Numbered from the stretch's first letter, positions 1 to 12,554 are shown. The stretch is DNA of 64,000 bases from Ilyonectria destructans (GCA_020740775.1 JAHEWK010000009.1:1612001-1676000); one strand, 5' to 3'. Made by a program: numbers and translations. The notes: generated by a model from the letters alone, not told the origin.

Positions 1-1489
1 AGATCCGTATTCCCCTTCACCATTCTCAGTGGCATAAAACCTTCTAGCTCGACGAGGACGAACTGCAACGGCTTGTCGGCGGGCGAAATCATCCGCTCGG
101 CTCTTTCGCTGGTCGATGCGCAACTGCTGGGCGAACTGTCTAGCCTTGGCCTGGCAACTGGCTTCCATCTTGTTTGCCGTCTCACGCATCAGAGTAGCGA
201 GACCGAGGCGAGGTTCGTCGGAATTGAACTTGGAGGAGGTCGGATTCGTGGTGAGCCAGTCGCGGGTGAAGACATGGCCGAGCCCTTCTTTGGCGAGACG
301 CTGGGCTGGGACGTTTGGAAAGGGTGACAGCGCCACTTTGGCTCGGATGATTTGGCTGTCCAGACGATCTCGCTCTTGGTTCGCAGCGACGATCTTGCGG
401 CTGAGTTCGTCGATCTCCTTCCACTTAGAGACCTTGTGAGTGATGTCTTGGAGCTCTTCTTGCTTCCTAATGACCTCGGCTTCCGCCAACCACACATCAG
501 TCTCAGCCTGCTCCGCGGCGATCTCTAGTCTCCGATATCCGGGTGTTCTGGGAGATTTCCTCACCGGTTGATTGAAAGCTCTCTTGTCGATATCCCTTTG
601 GTCGGCGGTTTTCAGTTGGGCAGCTCGCTCGTAGCAGGCACCTTGCTCAGCAACGATTTGCCCAGCAAGTCTCAGGTCTGCAACCTTCTGCTTAGCAGAC
701 TTGTACTCGTCTGTTTCGTCCTCGGCTGTCCCACTTTCGAACACCTGCTTCCTGGAAGCTCTCTGACTCTTGGCCACGTACTTCAAAGGTCTCGGGGTGG
801 CCCTTTGACGAGAAAAGGCGTCTTCGAATCGATCGGAAAGTCTGTTTCGACCGACATGAATGCCCCTGACCTCGGCGTCGACTCGTCTCATAACTTCATG
901 GCGAGCCCTCATAACGACTGGATCAACTTTTCCACCCGACGCAGAGGACCAGGACTTGTTGTCGGTAACATTTGAATGCTCATGAGGTAGAACCTTGCCA
1001 TCGTCCCTGTGAGTAGCCGGGGGTATTTCGACAGCAGGCATGGTGATGTCGCCGTTCCAGTCAGGACGAGCCCAAGCATGGACCCAATATGGGTAAACAC
1101 CAACGGCCTCGCCACCATCAACACGTGTGCAGATGAGAATCTTTTGGTCCTTGAGTGATCGGGTCTTGTCTTTGAGGCTCTTTAGGAGAAATCCTACCGC
1201 CACCGCCTTGGCTCGGGCGCCGAGAGCATCGAGATTCAACGCGCTGCTGAGTTCTGCAAAGTGACTCTTGTGAGTTTCCACGACGAGGCCATGACGGGCA
1301 ATGTGCGCCCACATCTCGCGATGGTGTTCGTCGGTAAATTCGAAAGGCAAGGCGAGAGGGCCCCGTCGGATTAAGACGGCTCCTAGGTACTACTTCGGGA
1401 TTAGTATCATGGCCAAAACGGGGGCATCGTGGGTGCGAGAAGAATCTTACCTTGAGCTTGCGCGGTATGCGGTATAGTTTGCATCTCAT
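1..1489 (-). CDS. Large coiled-coil-rich protein of unknown function, 5' part
   Basis: The first exon (1451-1489, 13 codons) starts at the ATG read on the minus strand at 1489. A 61-nt intron (1390-1450, GTAAGA donor, GTAG acceptor) follows. The second exon then stays open for 463 codons to the left window edge, so the C-terminus is missing. The first ~150 residues look globular (hydrophobic residues mixed with PFEFTDEHHREMW-like segments). The remainder is rich in Glu, Lys, Gln, Arg and Ala, with long stretches lacking Pro or Gly (roughly residues 290-400), which suggests coiled coil. Frequent C/G in third positions supports real coding. No signal peptide and no family that I recognise. The exon junction is inferred: only this acceptor keeps the long frame with phase 0. 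Confidence 0.75.
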
Positions 1490-3790
1490 GGTGGGCAATG
1501 AAGTGGTTGAATGTGAGGTGACAAGAGTGCCGATTGACTAATTCGAGGGATGGAAAAAGGAAACCAGTTCGTTGAAAGGGAGCAGATGAATGATCCAGGA
1601 GATGGAAAGGTGTAAGTGGTCATGGCTGAAGGCAAGCCGTGTTTAGGGGTCACTTCATTCCATGTGAAACTCGTACCAATGTAAACGGGAATTTCTCATA
1701 GACCCAAGAAAGCTAGCATCGTGACACAAATCCCCGCCTTCAGTGGGTCATGCGTGTCCGGGTGTCCTAGGCCAACTAAGGTACCAACGAGTGAAGGATG
1801 TTTACCCCAGTCAACTGTGAGAGCCGGTACGCGAGGGAAGGTTTGAAGACTTGCGAGAGGTGCAGTTGGAGATGAGAAATCACGGCCGCGAGATTTGGGA
1901 GATTCTCTGAGATGATGGAGGCAAGACTGCGAGCTGCCAATACGTATCCAATTTGTCAAAGAGTCGGTGAGAATTTCTCGATCGGTTTGGTTGGATGGAT
2001 CACATGGGTAGCAAACAGTTGCAGCTCACCGATCGTGGTTACACGAGCCAGGAAGCGAGCCGACCAACCCGGGAGCGGGTGTATCTGTTATGTCAAATCT
2101 CCTGCCACATCAATTGCCGCCGGACGGATAACCCGGATTTTTTGAAGTGACGGCAGAAAGCACCCAAATGACTTTCTTCATGGTTGTTCATCTCGGGCGA
2201 GCCGGAGCCACGCAGGTCAAAGCCACATGTTGCGAATAGCACTTTGCTGAATATCACAGGTCAGCATATCTGAGTTATAAAGTCAAGCCACATATAGGGA
2301 AGTTTCAGTCATAATCCATAATCATGTGAAAACCCTTGGACTAGGCCTTGCTGATGCTCGGCGCGTTTAGTCGTGGCTGAACCGCTCAGATGCAGCACCA
2401 GATGTTTGCCATGGGCTAGCCTATCTAGAATACTCCGCGTAATGCGGGAACTGTAAAGCCAGCTGTCTTGGTCTAAAACGGGGTGCCAAGATTCGTTGTC
2501 ATGGCATGGAGCCAATCCTCTGACACGAAAGGTTTGTTGGGGACATTATGATGCGCCCCTCCCCCACGATAGCCTCCTGCATGGGGTAAGGGCTTGTTAC
2601 ACATGCATAAAGGACCACGTAATTCAATAGACACAGTACTTCCTATTCATTCTGAAAGATGACGGAGCGTGCGCTGTGTACATACGGCCTCTTTGTACGG
2701 CCGACTGCTCGGCCATCCGTGTTATCTGCCCCAAAGACACAACCAACTTACACGACAAATGAACCTCCACTTGTTCCGGTTGCACATATTTCTCCCAAAT
2801 AGTGAATAAATACAGACTGATTAAACCCAACCAGCAAGCAGAGGGTAATAATAACAGTACCTCGGCCAGGTGGAGTTGTGCTACATGAACTGCGGCTAAA
2901 ACGAGCAGTCATTTTCCCGCTTCAGCACCGTCCACACATTTCCCGAGACGGCGCGCCGTCAATTTCCTCGCATATTAGGATGCGGAGCTCTATTTTCTTG
3001 TGCGTTGCTCCCAGAGACCCGACTGTAGAGCTTCTGGTGTAGTGCGCAATACCCATCCAGTTGTTGCTCGGCGGAGACGACCGATGACATCGGATGCGTA
3101 ATTGCATTACAAACGCTCGAGCTAACTGGTGAGGTATTTCGCAATCGCCGTGGCTGCTGTGCGTACGTGGCCCTGAAAGAATCTCACCGCTTGACTAGCA
3201 CACGGCACTCCTTGTCCAGGGCTGGCGCCTCTTCAAGTTTGAATGCCCCGTGGCTGCAAGCCTCAAACATCAGCCTAGAGCTACTTCAAACGCAATTACG
3301 TTACCCAGCTTCAACCAGTTTGATCCTTCTAGTCGACTGTGCAGTCATGCTAAGATGGTCGGTGGCAACATCTTCACAGTCCCATGCGTTGCCTGTTACC
3401 CATGTTTGTCCCGAACGCGGCCTCACGCACCCTACAAACGTCACATATGCTATCCAGAACAAACACGATCACCAGGCAAGTCTCTCAACAAAAGATCGTA
3501 AATGAGATAGGTCGTAAATGGGAAAAGCCATTCAGTCTCACCTTTGGTCATCGTTAGGTCGTCCTCGCTTCTTATACCAGTGCCAGCGCCCCTGAATCTT
3601 ATCACTTCCTTTCCTCATCAACCACTGCTTCTTCAGTACCACGCTCTCCTCAGCCTCAACTTCCACCCCGTGGGAGCTCCTAGGTCTGCTTCAACTCCTT
3701 GATTGGCTCAGTCTCTTGGTATTAACCACTACTAGACTCTAGTCTATTGTTGTATTTCCAACCTCGCACCGCTGAATTCGCTGGAACAGC
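1490..3790. other. Intergenic, no gene supported
   Basis: About 2.3 kb between a minus-strand and a plus-strand gene, so it contains the promoters of both. The open frames here are short, overlap in several frames and lack family-like composition. The last 250 bases before 3791 are pyrimidine-rich with a TTATA-like stretch near 3570, typical of a fungal promoter and leader. Nothing else stands out. Confidence 0.5.
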
Positions 3791-4309
3791 ATGCCTTCGA
3801 ACAACAAGCGTGATCCTTCTGTCGAGCGCCATTGGCTACCTGACCCCTTTTATGATGGCCCCAGCCAATATTTCCCGAACTACCCTCCGGTCGAGAACAG
3901 CACAACAAATAGCCCGACAGCCATCGACCGCGACAGTGCTGCCAATCGAAATACCTCCGGCGACAACGAGTATAACGAATATTCCATTCCTGACCCCTTC
4001 GCGGCCGTCCTCATCGCAACCACCGACGAGCACATTCGCGTGTATTCCTCTGACTACCCTCGTCGACCCATCTACGTAATTCCTACGTCTCGGTATGGTT
4101 CAGAGTTTTGAGAACCCCCAGGATACCGCGTACGATTGATAAGCTGGCCCGCAGCACCAGGGGATTCTCCCCCCGAGCCCGAGACTACTGAAGTTGGCGT
4201 TCCTCAGGACGACCCCATTCTCAACACGCGGGTTCAACCTCCGGATACTCGAGAGGTGATACTCGGCGCCATTATACTGTTGGTCATTATCGCTCTTGCG
4301 CATCCCTGA
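3791..4309 (+). pseudogene. Possible small C-terminally anchored membrane protein, interrupted by one stop
   Basis: From the ATG at 3791 the frame encodes a 106-residue hydrophilic segment rich in Pro, Asn, Tyr and Asp, ending at TGA (4109-4111). The same frame then stays open to 4309. It continues with an acidic Pro-rich stretch and a 15-16 residue hydrophobic helix (VILGAIILLVIIALA) two residues before the final stop. If the TGA is read through, spliced out or is a mutation (CGA to TGA is one transition), the product would be about 172 residues with a tail anchor. I found no good intron removing the stop: the only in-phase option uses a poor GTTCAG donor. I do not recognise the family. It may be an intact 106-residue protein, a pseudogene, or not a gene at all. 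Confidence 0.35.
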
Positions 4310-4889
4310 GCCCCCTACCTTTGCAAAAAGTATATCTTGGCGATCTCGGAATAGGTGCTGGAAGGCCATGATCAATCTAAGGGGCTTTGATGTTTTCATG
4401 TGATGGTTTTCATTTACTTCATATTGGTGTGATTAAATACATTTGCTCGTTTGGCATACTTGTCCGTATGCTTCAAATGTCCCTGTGATTATTGCGTGGT
4501 TGCGGCTACCGAAGTGCCTAGTGTTTGAGTAGCATTAGAGACAGCGATATTCCACCGAAGGAAGGGGAAGAGCAAATCTGATTCTGCGTGGCTCGCGGAG
4601 CCTGATCGAATCGGTGCTTCTCACGTCAACAGGCAATTCCATCCGGGCCGCTAGCGACGGTGTCGTTCCTCGGAGTCGGGGCAAAAGACTTGAAGAGCCA
4701 GAGCATGCGGTTATGTCAGCTCTGCATGGTTTATATCACACTAGTCAGTGTAGTTCCTGCAGCCTAACAGCGTGCGCGGCCCGAGGAGCTTTGGCGCGTG
4801 GTATTTGGCTGATGGCCGGGCTGATGCGCTTGCATCAGCATAGGTCGGTCGCATTGATCTTACACTAGATCAGAGACAGGCTGGTTGTC

Positions 4890-4916
4890 GTGTTGACGTG
4901 TTGACGTGTTGACGTG
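4890..4916. repeat. GTGTTGAC minisatellite, ~3 copies
   Basis: Three perfect consecutive 8-bp units followed by a partial unit. Short and intergenic. Confidence 0.8.
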
Positions 4917-5790
4917 CCATTGATTCGATGTTGCTATTGCTGCCTTGCATTTCCTTGAGGCCCTTCCCGCCGCTAGAGTCGCAGTTTGCAAATGACAGTT
5001 TTCTTACCGTGGCTTCGGCGAGCAGCGACCCCGGAACGAACGGTTCTTGTTTCTCAGAGCTGATGGCGATGACTGTCGAGGTGTATAAGGTACATTGTCA
5101 GCTCTGTATTGTAAATCGGTCCCTTTTGCTTTTGCTGGTTGGCCTACCTTGACAATTGCCGAGATTGTCTACCAATTGCCGGTATTGTCTACCAATTGTC
5201 TTCCCCTCAGGGAAAAAAAAGCCACACCCCCTAGTCCCCGGCGCCCTTCACCCTCTCTCACAAGCCACAAGCTCACAAGCTCACAGGCTCACGTTCAACA
5301 ACCCCACTCTAAGCCCAACTGCCGTGGGACGGTCACACTGGCGACACGGTCACCTTGCGGCTGAGGTCCTGAGGTTATTGGCTGGCTCCGCTGAGGGTTG
5401 GTCCACCTTCATTGCAGCTCGCCCCTGGTTCTGCAGCTAGACTACGTCACAAGCTGGTTACTTCCTTAGCTCCTTTACGGGAGGGATTTTTTCTGACAAG
5501 AGCGTAGGGCGAACCACCAATTCAGAGGCAGAGGGTGACACCGTCGTGCCAGTGTTGAAGCGTCGGGACCCTGCCATAGCGCGATACATGATTTCCTCTC
5601 GCAAAGCACTCTACATTCCACGTCTCCCATACTTCATGTACTAACTCAAGTACAGCCCCCCCTCGACACTTGGGCCGTTCTTGGTGTGTGTGTCACCACC
5701 TGATCTTATGCATTTCCTGTTCCGCTTCTCCCTCTCCATCTGCACTTCGCAGGTGTGCGGGAACCGTCTTTGCTTCCTGCCGTGCTTATC

Positions 5791-5797
5791 TATAAAG
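5791..5797 (+). promoter_or_regulatory. TATA box of the RMQNP-family gene at 6100
   Basis: TATAAAG lies 309 bp upstream of the ATG, followed by a pyrimidine-rich stretch. Related boxes lie about 200-360 bp upstream of most other family members, so the genes seem to share a promoter layout with a long leader. Confidence 0.55.
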
Positions 5798-6099
5798 GCT
5801 TCATGACCCTCCCACGTTCAGAATGCGTCCACTTCATCCTCGCCAACCTACTGCAGCATTCAGTTTTTCATTCTCCCTTTTATTTGTATCTCTTGGTTTA
5901 CTACCGTCTCGCCAGTGCCTACCATTGCCTCCTTTATATCCATCATATCCATTCTCACTTCTTCCTTCTATCCACCACCTACCCGCAAGTTTCCTCTCGC
6001 GCCTTCCCCCTCGACCCTTACCTTGGAGTCCATCTCCCCATCAGACAGCAGGCTAATCATGTCAAGCACTAGGGCTCTGCATCTATCTCTACCATCATT

Positions 6100-6443
6100 A
6101 TGTCGCCATCTTCCAACGCTATTGCCCAAGGCTCCGTGTCAAGGTAAGATTACTCAGTCAATCCCGCTGTCTCATTTTGATTGCCCAAACCCACAGTAGA
6201 ATCTTTGCTGACATGAGCTCGCGAACTAGCCACCGCTCGGGCAACCCTGCCGCGCAACAAGGAATCCATGTCCCCCAATTCGCCTATAGCCCGGACGATC
6301 CTGTTAATAGACGGATGCAGAACCCAGACCACGTCGCTGGGACTCCACTGTTCGCTCGCGACCCCGATGCGAAGCGCATACTTGCTGCTGTTACGGAGCT
6401 TATTAACACGAGCCCGACACCGACCCCGAAGACATCTACATGA
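6100..6443 (+). CDS. RMQNP-family small protein, copy 1 (85 aa)
   Basis: Two exons, 6100-6143 and 6230-6443, with an 86-nt intron (GTAAGA donor, CTGAC branch point at 6208-6212, CTAG acceptor). The 44-nt first exon encodes an MSPSSN...QGSVS leader and ends in phase 2. The second carries the family core DDPVNRRMQNP, then AGTPLFARDPDAKRILAAVTEL, split here for length. No signal peptide, no cysteines and no membrane segment, so probably an intracellular small protein. The exon 1 length, intron phase and core are shared with nine other loci in this window, which is the main evidence that it is a real gene. An ATG at 6213, inside the intron's 3' end, is in frame with exon 2 and could provide an alternative start. 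Function unknown. Confidence 0.75.
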
Positions 6444-7101
6444 TAGGATCTTGGAAGCATCTCTGGACTTGTATGTTGGTTCCAGATCGACTTCAAACCA
6501 AACGATATTCATTTGGCGGTGGTTGACCTGATTTTCGGTGGTTGGGTTGTCTCTCTGGTGTCAGAATCCTCGGTACTGGTGTTGAAGGACCATGGCATTG
6601 TGTCTTATCAATGACATGCTGCCATTTGGACTATTCGGTTTTGTATCCCACGTCGGATATTATGTCTGCATGTAAGTATATTATATTACTGATTTGCTCT
6701 CAGTACTGTAAGAAAAAGTTGCACAAGCCTAGAAATCGGATTACTACGCATTATGTGTCTTCTCATTTGTCATCAGTGTTCTCTGTGTAGTTGAGGATCA
6801 GTAGAGTGTACCCTAACATGAGCTTTGAAGGTCATCTGGTCTATTTCCAGTCAGGTTCACCGGATCTTGCGGACCGCCTCAAGTGGTGTAATCTAATGCC
6901 ATGCGACAGACATTCCAGTGACTCAGCACAGTTAGAGGCGGCGTGGGTGAATGGGCTTGGCGAAAAGCGGTCCTACCCCCTCGCCGTTACAGTCAGATGC
7001 TGTATGACATTGCCTAATCAGGTGGCCCACGGGAAAAAGTGAAAGCCGGGGGAAAATGAAGGCACGGGAATACTGAGAGTACAGGAATAATAAAAGTTAG
7101 C

Positions 7102-7220
7102 GGTTGATCAAAATTAGCAACTGATCAAAATGAGCGATTGCCGAAAATCACCAATTGATCAAAATTAGCAAATTCTGAAATAAGCAAGTGCTCGAGATTA
7201 TTGATTGCTCAAAATTAGTA
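7102..7220. repeat. Imperfect short tandem repeat (TTGATCAAAATTAGC-like)
   Basis: The motif TGATCAAAATTAGCAA, or one- to four-base variants of it, recurs about five times at irregular spacing of roughly 18-45 bp. The units are too degenerate for a fixed period. Confidence 0.6.
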
Positions 7221-8915
7221 AGTGTGCAAATCGACAAGTACCCAAATCGATCGAATACGAAACCGATTGTACGTTGGAACCATGCTCAAGGTGCAACAGT
7301 TGCACACATGTTAGACTAGTCAATTCCAATTGCACGTGTGTTCTGTATTAATATGTTGGTCTAACGATTATTCTCGGATTTAAAACAAACCATCCAGGAC
7401 TGCGAAGCTTCAAATCTGAACCGGCCGTTGGTGCATGATTAAAATTGGTTCAAGGTGTGTTCCTCAGCAGTGGCCGCATTCACAGCGTGAAACGGCGATG
7501 GTAAGCAGATGAAGCAGGTGTGGGAGCCTACCACTTGGATATTCGCATTCCTTCGAACACAACGGCAGAAGTAAAGCGAACGGGTATGCTGACTCGTCTC
7601 ATCAGCATATTTAACAGCCACCCTTGACCACCCAAGTTTATACCGTAAATAGATAGTCGAGTAAGTCCAACATGTTAATTGCAAGCTCTTGAGTTACCCT
7701 GACACGATGGCCTTGTCAACCAGCGCTTCCTGCCAATTTCTGCAGAAATCTTGTCTCAGATTACCTAATTTCTATTTTCTGAAGTCGGCTAGTTCTCTGT
7801 CTTGTGTTGATGGGAGCTTACAATTAGTTGGTATTCTTTGTGCACCCTGACCGATGCTCCAGTCCTAGACGCCTCGGATGTGCCTTGCCGGGAATTTGTT
7901 CTCGTTGGTCGAGTTTTGTGCAGGCGGGCTTCATTCCGCAACGCCGGCACATTGGTGGGCGCTATGTAAGAACGCCAGAGGCTAAGCAGCCGAATGTCTG
8001 AACCAGCCACACCAACAGTTATTTCTTCTGAGTCTGTCATGCAGCTCTTGGCAGAGGGGCTCTTCCCCACCAAAACTCATGATACTTGGTTTTAATTGGA
8101 AAACTTGCCCAAATCCTTGTGGCTGTACCGAGCGAAGAATTTCGGACGCCCGAGATATCGCGGTGATTGACAACATGCAGTGCACAGGACCACAAAAGGG
8201 AACCTGAAACAGACTAGGCACCAGGTAATCACAGACGGAATTACAGCGCACTAGACACCACACGGCAAACACGGTGGTTTAGGATGCACTAGACACAAAG
8301 TTGGGAGTTGGTGGGGGGCTCCCATTACTTCGCCCCCATTCACATCTGTCTCCCACCACTTCACCCGCTGTCAACATCTGTCATGGTGCCTCTCTCCCGT
8401 GATACTGCGCCCGCCTCACGATTGACATCTTGATGGGCCACCAGTCTGATCCTCACGAACCTGCAGCTACTCCCCCTTGCACGCACGTCTTAAAACGAGC
8501 CTGGTCAATGGCTAAATGCAGGTGACATGTCAGATGTTACGTCAGTTCCAGCGGGAAACCACCAGCCCAGATCGTCGAGGCAGGCTCACTCGCCAAGCGC
8601 CCAGGCCCTGGAGTGGTAACACCTCAGCGCCACGATTTGTTAGTGAGCGGCGGCAGGCCGCATCCCTGTCTCTTATTTACTAGCCCAGGTACTATCCATC
8701 CTTCAGCGGCCTGGCAGGACTACTCCTATAGGGCAGTCTAATTCTTCCCCGAGACACAGGTCTCCAGTTTTCAGCCGGTCTGGAGAGACAATGAGTAGCC
8801 ACGCACTTTCCACTCTGCACTTTGCTGATACGCTTACTTCACCTGAAGGCTCTCTGGTGTCTTATTTAAACAGTTCTCCTTCTCTCTCTTACGGTCTCTC
8901 ATCTTACTCTCCATT

Positions 8916-8922
8916 TATAAAT
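8916..8922 (+). promoter_or_regulatory. TATA box of RMQNP-family copy 2
   Basis: TATAAAT lies about 195-200 bp upstream of the two candidate ATGs (9111 and 9117), in pyrimidine-rich sequence. Confidence 0.5.
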
Positions 8923-9110
8923 CCACTACGTCTTTATATCAGACACCAATCATTACCGTCACCCACATACCCGCAAATCTGCTTCCACATCCTTCGGTGA
9001 TCTTCACCTAAGCTAGTTCACTCTGCGCCTGCCTCATATACATCCCTCTCTTCATCACACATTAGCTCGACAGCATCAATCAGTTGGACTGCCGTGTGCG
9101 CATCACGACC

Positions 9111-9482
9111 ATGGCCATGTCGGTGTCTTCAACCATCGCTGCCAAAGGCTCTATACTAAGGTAAGACGACTCTGTCCATATTACCTCCTCACTCCCACTG
9201 TCAAGCTCTCAGGGCTAGGAAGCTGGTTGGGCCACAGTGTGAAACCCCTCTACTAACATGTACCCGCAAACTAGCAACCCATCGGGCAACCCTACCGTAC
9301 GGAGAACGACCCATATCCATCAAGTCGGCTACAGCTTGGAGGACCCCGTCAACAAACGAATGCAAAACCCATCCTACCTTGTTGGGACTCCATTATTTAC
9401 TCGGAACCCTAATGTCGAGAAGATGATCGCTGCAGTCGAGAGCCTTACACCTAAGCACGGCGGACTCTCCGTCAGTTCCTAA
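9111..9482 (+). CDS. RMQNP-family small protein, copy 2 (85 aa)
   Basis: Exons 9111-9160 and 9275-9482; the 114-nt intron has a GTAAGA donor, a CTAAC branch point (9253-9257) and a CTAG acceptor. A second in-frame ATG at 9117 would make exon 1 exactly 44 nt, as in most copies, so 9117 may be the true start. Exon 2 encodes SNPSGNP, then the core EDPVNKRMQNPSY and GTPLFTRNPNVEKMIAAVESL. It is the closest relative of copy 1, sharing SGNP and an in-frame ATG between branch point and acceptor (9258). No targeting signal. Function unknown. Confidence 0.78.
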
Positions 9483-11056
9483 AGCATCCATTTGCAGGGT
9501 GTCAGACCACATGAGCGGCCTTCAGGGTCGTGAATACAGCCATCTTTAAACCATTCAATCCTGCAATGAAGGCTTTACGATTTATGATTTCCTACGATTT
9601 GGTGTTGGTGTTCGTGGAAGATGGCATTTGACTTGTCAACAGCTCTGGCTCTCCCCTGGACCCTTGGGTCTTTTCCATGTTACATCAATTTTATATCTTT
9701 CATTTGGTTCCTTGTCTGTTCTTCATGTGACCGAATGTCATTAAAGAGACCCACGAAACGTCAAGATAAGGTTAGCTCCTCCATAGCGTTCAACACATCC
9801 GTGTGGAGAGAACCACTTTTATCCGCCGGCGTCCTCAGTGGTGTGGGAAGCAGACTAGTTTAATTAACATCAAGGAAGCGTAAGGTATATTGGTAGCGAC
9901 ATGTGTCAGGCTCTGAAAACCATCGAGGAAGAATGACCGAGGGACAAAGAGCGGGCGGAAGCGTCAATGGCAAGTCGCGCTGAAAATAAGCAGGCTATCG
10001 CCCTGAACTTAAGCTTCAGCTAGAGCATGGTAAGACAATTTCTCCTCATGTATGGCTACCATGTTTGCGCACCTGGGACTTCACCTGCCACCGTATACAA
10101 GATCCAAGACAAAACAAAGTCCGAGTCTGCAATGCGGCAATGCGGTTTGCGGATCTGGCGGGCGCCGGCGCGGCTCAGCGAACAGGTGGGTATTGGTTGA
10201 GCAGGGATTGATGGCGATCACCTCATAGTGCGCTGAGATCTGCGACTCCAAGCGGGGGTCTAGCGGAACGCAACACTGCTATTGGCTCTAATGCTGCGGA
10301 TGTGAAGCCAACGCAGAGCTGGGAATGTATCGGGTACCTCAGCCGAAACATTCTGAAGGCCGCTTGAGGTTAAAGCACGCATGAGGCTGGGATAGGACAT
10401 GGATACATGGATGGAGAAATACAATGAGAGAACGAATGGGCGAGTTGAGTCGTGCGTGCTGCGGCTGGGAGAGCGGATGGGAGGTCGCCAAGCATAATTA
10501 AGTCAAACATGGATAATCCTTGATATTTTATGAATGGCTGTATGCGGCTGCAACGCAAATGTCACCACGATCGAGGAATGGGGGAACACCAGATGATGAC
10601 GGAACGGGACAATTCACACCGCTATACTTTCCTGGATCCTTTGATTCACATCAATTGACACCCGGAATTTGTTTCGTATGCACTGCGAGAGAGCGAACCT
10701 CGCCCTGTGGCTCGTGCAGTGCAATTACAGCATAATAAACGGCAAGCCCTATTACATGCAACTAACTTAACATTTCGGTGATTTAGTCTGTCGTGTCTGG
10801 TAATCTTTGCCCTTGTCCGGAAGAACCATAGACTGGAAACCAAATATTTTATAAAAATCAATCCATTAAAAGAAACAGAAACACGAGCCCAACACAGGGG
10901 AGACGGAATGACATCACCCACCAACACCAACGCCAACACTAAGGCCAAAAGGAAACCATACATCACTGAGTTAGTTACCACCCACAACAATATTGAAGCT
11001 CTCAAGGTAGAACCGCATTGACAACGTAGAGGACTCTTAGCGACCCAAGCGCCTAG
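9483..11056. other. Intergenic, convergent 3' regions
   Basis: This lies between the 3' ends of copies 2 and 3. Only short overlapping frames without recognisable content. Nothing supported. Confidence 0.5.
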
Positions 11057-11431
11057 TCACCTTGGTGTCTTAGATGTCTTTGGCGTCTTTGTAAAAGTAC
11101 TCGCAGTAGTCGTAATGATTCGCCATACTTCAGGGTCGCGAGTAGCCAGCGGAGTCCCAAAAACGTAGAACGAATTTTGCATCCGTGCATTCACAGGCTC
11201 ACCGGGGTCGTAGGTGAGTCTTGGAATACGCATTGTTCTATATGGCGTGACAGGTTTATCTATGGCGTTGCTGTTTTGACGGGTGCTTATTAGCGAAAGG
11301 GATTCACCTCGTGGTACGGCAAGCAGGCTAGGCCAAGAGCTTGGCAACTGCGGTGAAGGGGTCAGATCGAACGAAAATTTGTCTCACCTCGTGACTGAGC
11401 CTTGGACAACGACTGTAGAAGATAACGACAT
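11057..11431 (-). CDS. RMQNP-family small protein, copy 3 (about 90 aa)
   Basis: Minus strand. Exon 1 is 11388-11431 (44 nt, ATG at 11431, MSLSSTVVVQGSVT) and ends in phase 2 before a GTGAGA donor. Exon 2 contains GEPVNARMQNSFY and GTPLATRDPEV, ending at 11057. Two acceptors fit the phase. One ending at 11286 gives 90 residues and a spacer comparable with copy 5, so I prefer it. One ending at 11328 gives 104 residues and has a better-placed CTGAC branch point. The C-terminus is Thr/Lys-rich (TKTPKTSKTPR). No signal peptide; function unknown. Confidence 0.72.
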
Positions 11432-11700
11432 GACAGTCGCATAGACGGATGAAGGCCACGATGTTTGACACCACTGGCTCGTCGTTCGACAAGAGGTGGA
11501 TCAGGTGGACAAATGCAAAGAAAAAAGTCGTGGTCTTGAGACAAGATTCCTTCTAGGATCGGAAAATATTTTCTGCTTAGTGGTGAGCAACGGAGAGCGT
11601 GGTCGTCCGAGTCAACGCAGCAAGAGGCCAAGAGAAGTAAAAATATGTTGATGAGAACACATGTGCTATGCCTCCCTCTAAGTAAGGGCGAACAGGAAGA

Positions 11701-11708
11701 CTTTATAG
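11701..11708 (-). promoter_or_regulatory. TATA box of RMQNP-family copy 3
   Basis: Read on the minus strand this is CTATAAAG, about 270 bp upstream of the ATG. The same octamer precedes copy 4. Confidence 0.55.
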
Positions 11709-12554
11709 AGAAATGCAGGGCATTGAAATCGAATGAAGCGTGCGCATGTTCGAAGTGTGCAACAGTCCTGTACCGGCATGAACCCTGACTCGAGCCACGG
11801 ATGCCCCTCCCCGTGCTCAAGGCTAGAGCTCGCCCGGTCTGAGCCGGATAAAACATTACATGAGATTCGAATGTATGATAGGTGAATAAACGGAATAAGC
11901 GGAATCAGCTGAAGTGTGCACGAAGTACATCGTTTCCCGGGGCCTCGACGCTGCTTAGCCATGTCTGTTTGTGACAACTGATCAAATCTCCCGACAGAAA
12001 GTTTATGAAGCGGGGGATTTTCGTCTGTATTTCCAGCATCACGCATAAAGTCAGAGAAGGGGAAAGTTGGAGATTGCATATGCGGGTTCTGGTTGGCCAA
12101 GTGTGCTGACACCAAGAGGATCCGATGTGAGGAAAGTCTGTGTGTCGTGAGGTGTCGGTGTAAGACGCTAATAACAAAACAGAGGGAACGATTATTCGGG
12201 TTCTGACCCTTTCGCCTCAGATATTGATTGGTGACTGCGCGTTTGCTGGGAAGGGGAATCCCTGCCGCTAAGTGTCACCCCACTCTCTAGCCAGGGAGAC
12301 AACAACTCGGGAACGTATGGCATTGGGTCCATCTCACCTGAATGACAATTGACCCCGCATTGGGGCCGGGGCTTTCCAGACAGGGACCGCCCTGCATCTC
12401 TCGTGGCTTGAGATGTGACCGATGACAATCCTCGGCCGCGTTCGTTTTTGGCATGCCGGCATCCGGATCCGCTCTGCACCACATCTTAAGCTAAGGGGGT
12501 GACACAGTAAGGGGTTGGGTCCGTAGCTTGCAGCTGAATGCCGCGTGTCACCGT

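Larger units (their letters stand above)
4310..6099. other. Intergenic with a small minisatellite and the leader of the next gene
   Basis: No gene supported. It holds about three copies of an 8-bp unit GTGTTGAC (4890-4916) and a near-duplicate of TTGTCTACCAATTG (5164-5202). From about 5700 it becomes the pyrimidine-rich promoter and leader of the small gene at 6100. Confidence 0.5.
6444..9110. other. Intergenic with a TGATCAAAATTAGC-type repeat
   Basis: No gene supported in about 2.7 kb. An AT-rich imperfect tandem repeat lies near 7100-7250. From about 8700 the sequence becomes the pyrimidine-rich leader region of the next family copy. Confidence 0.5.
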
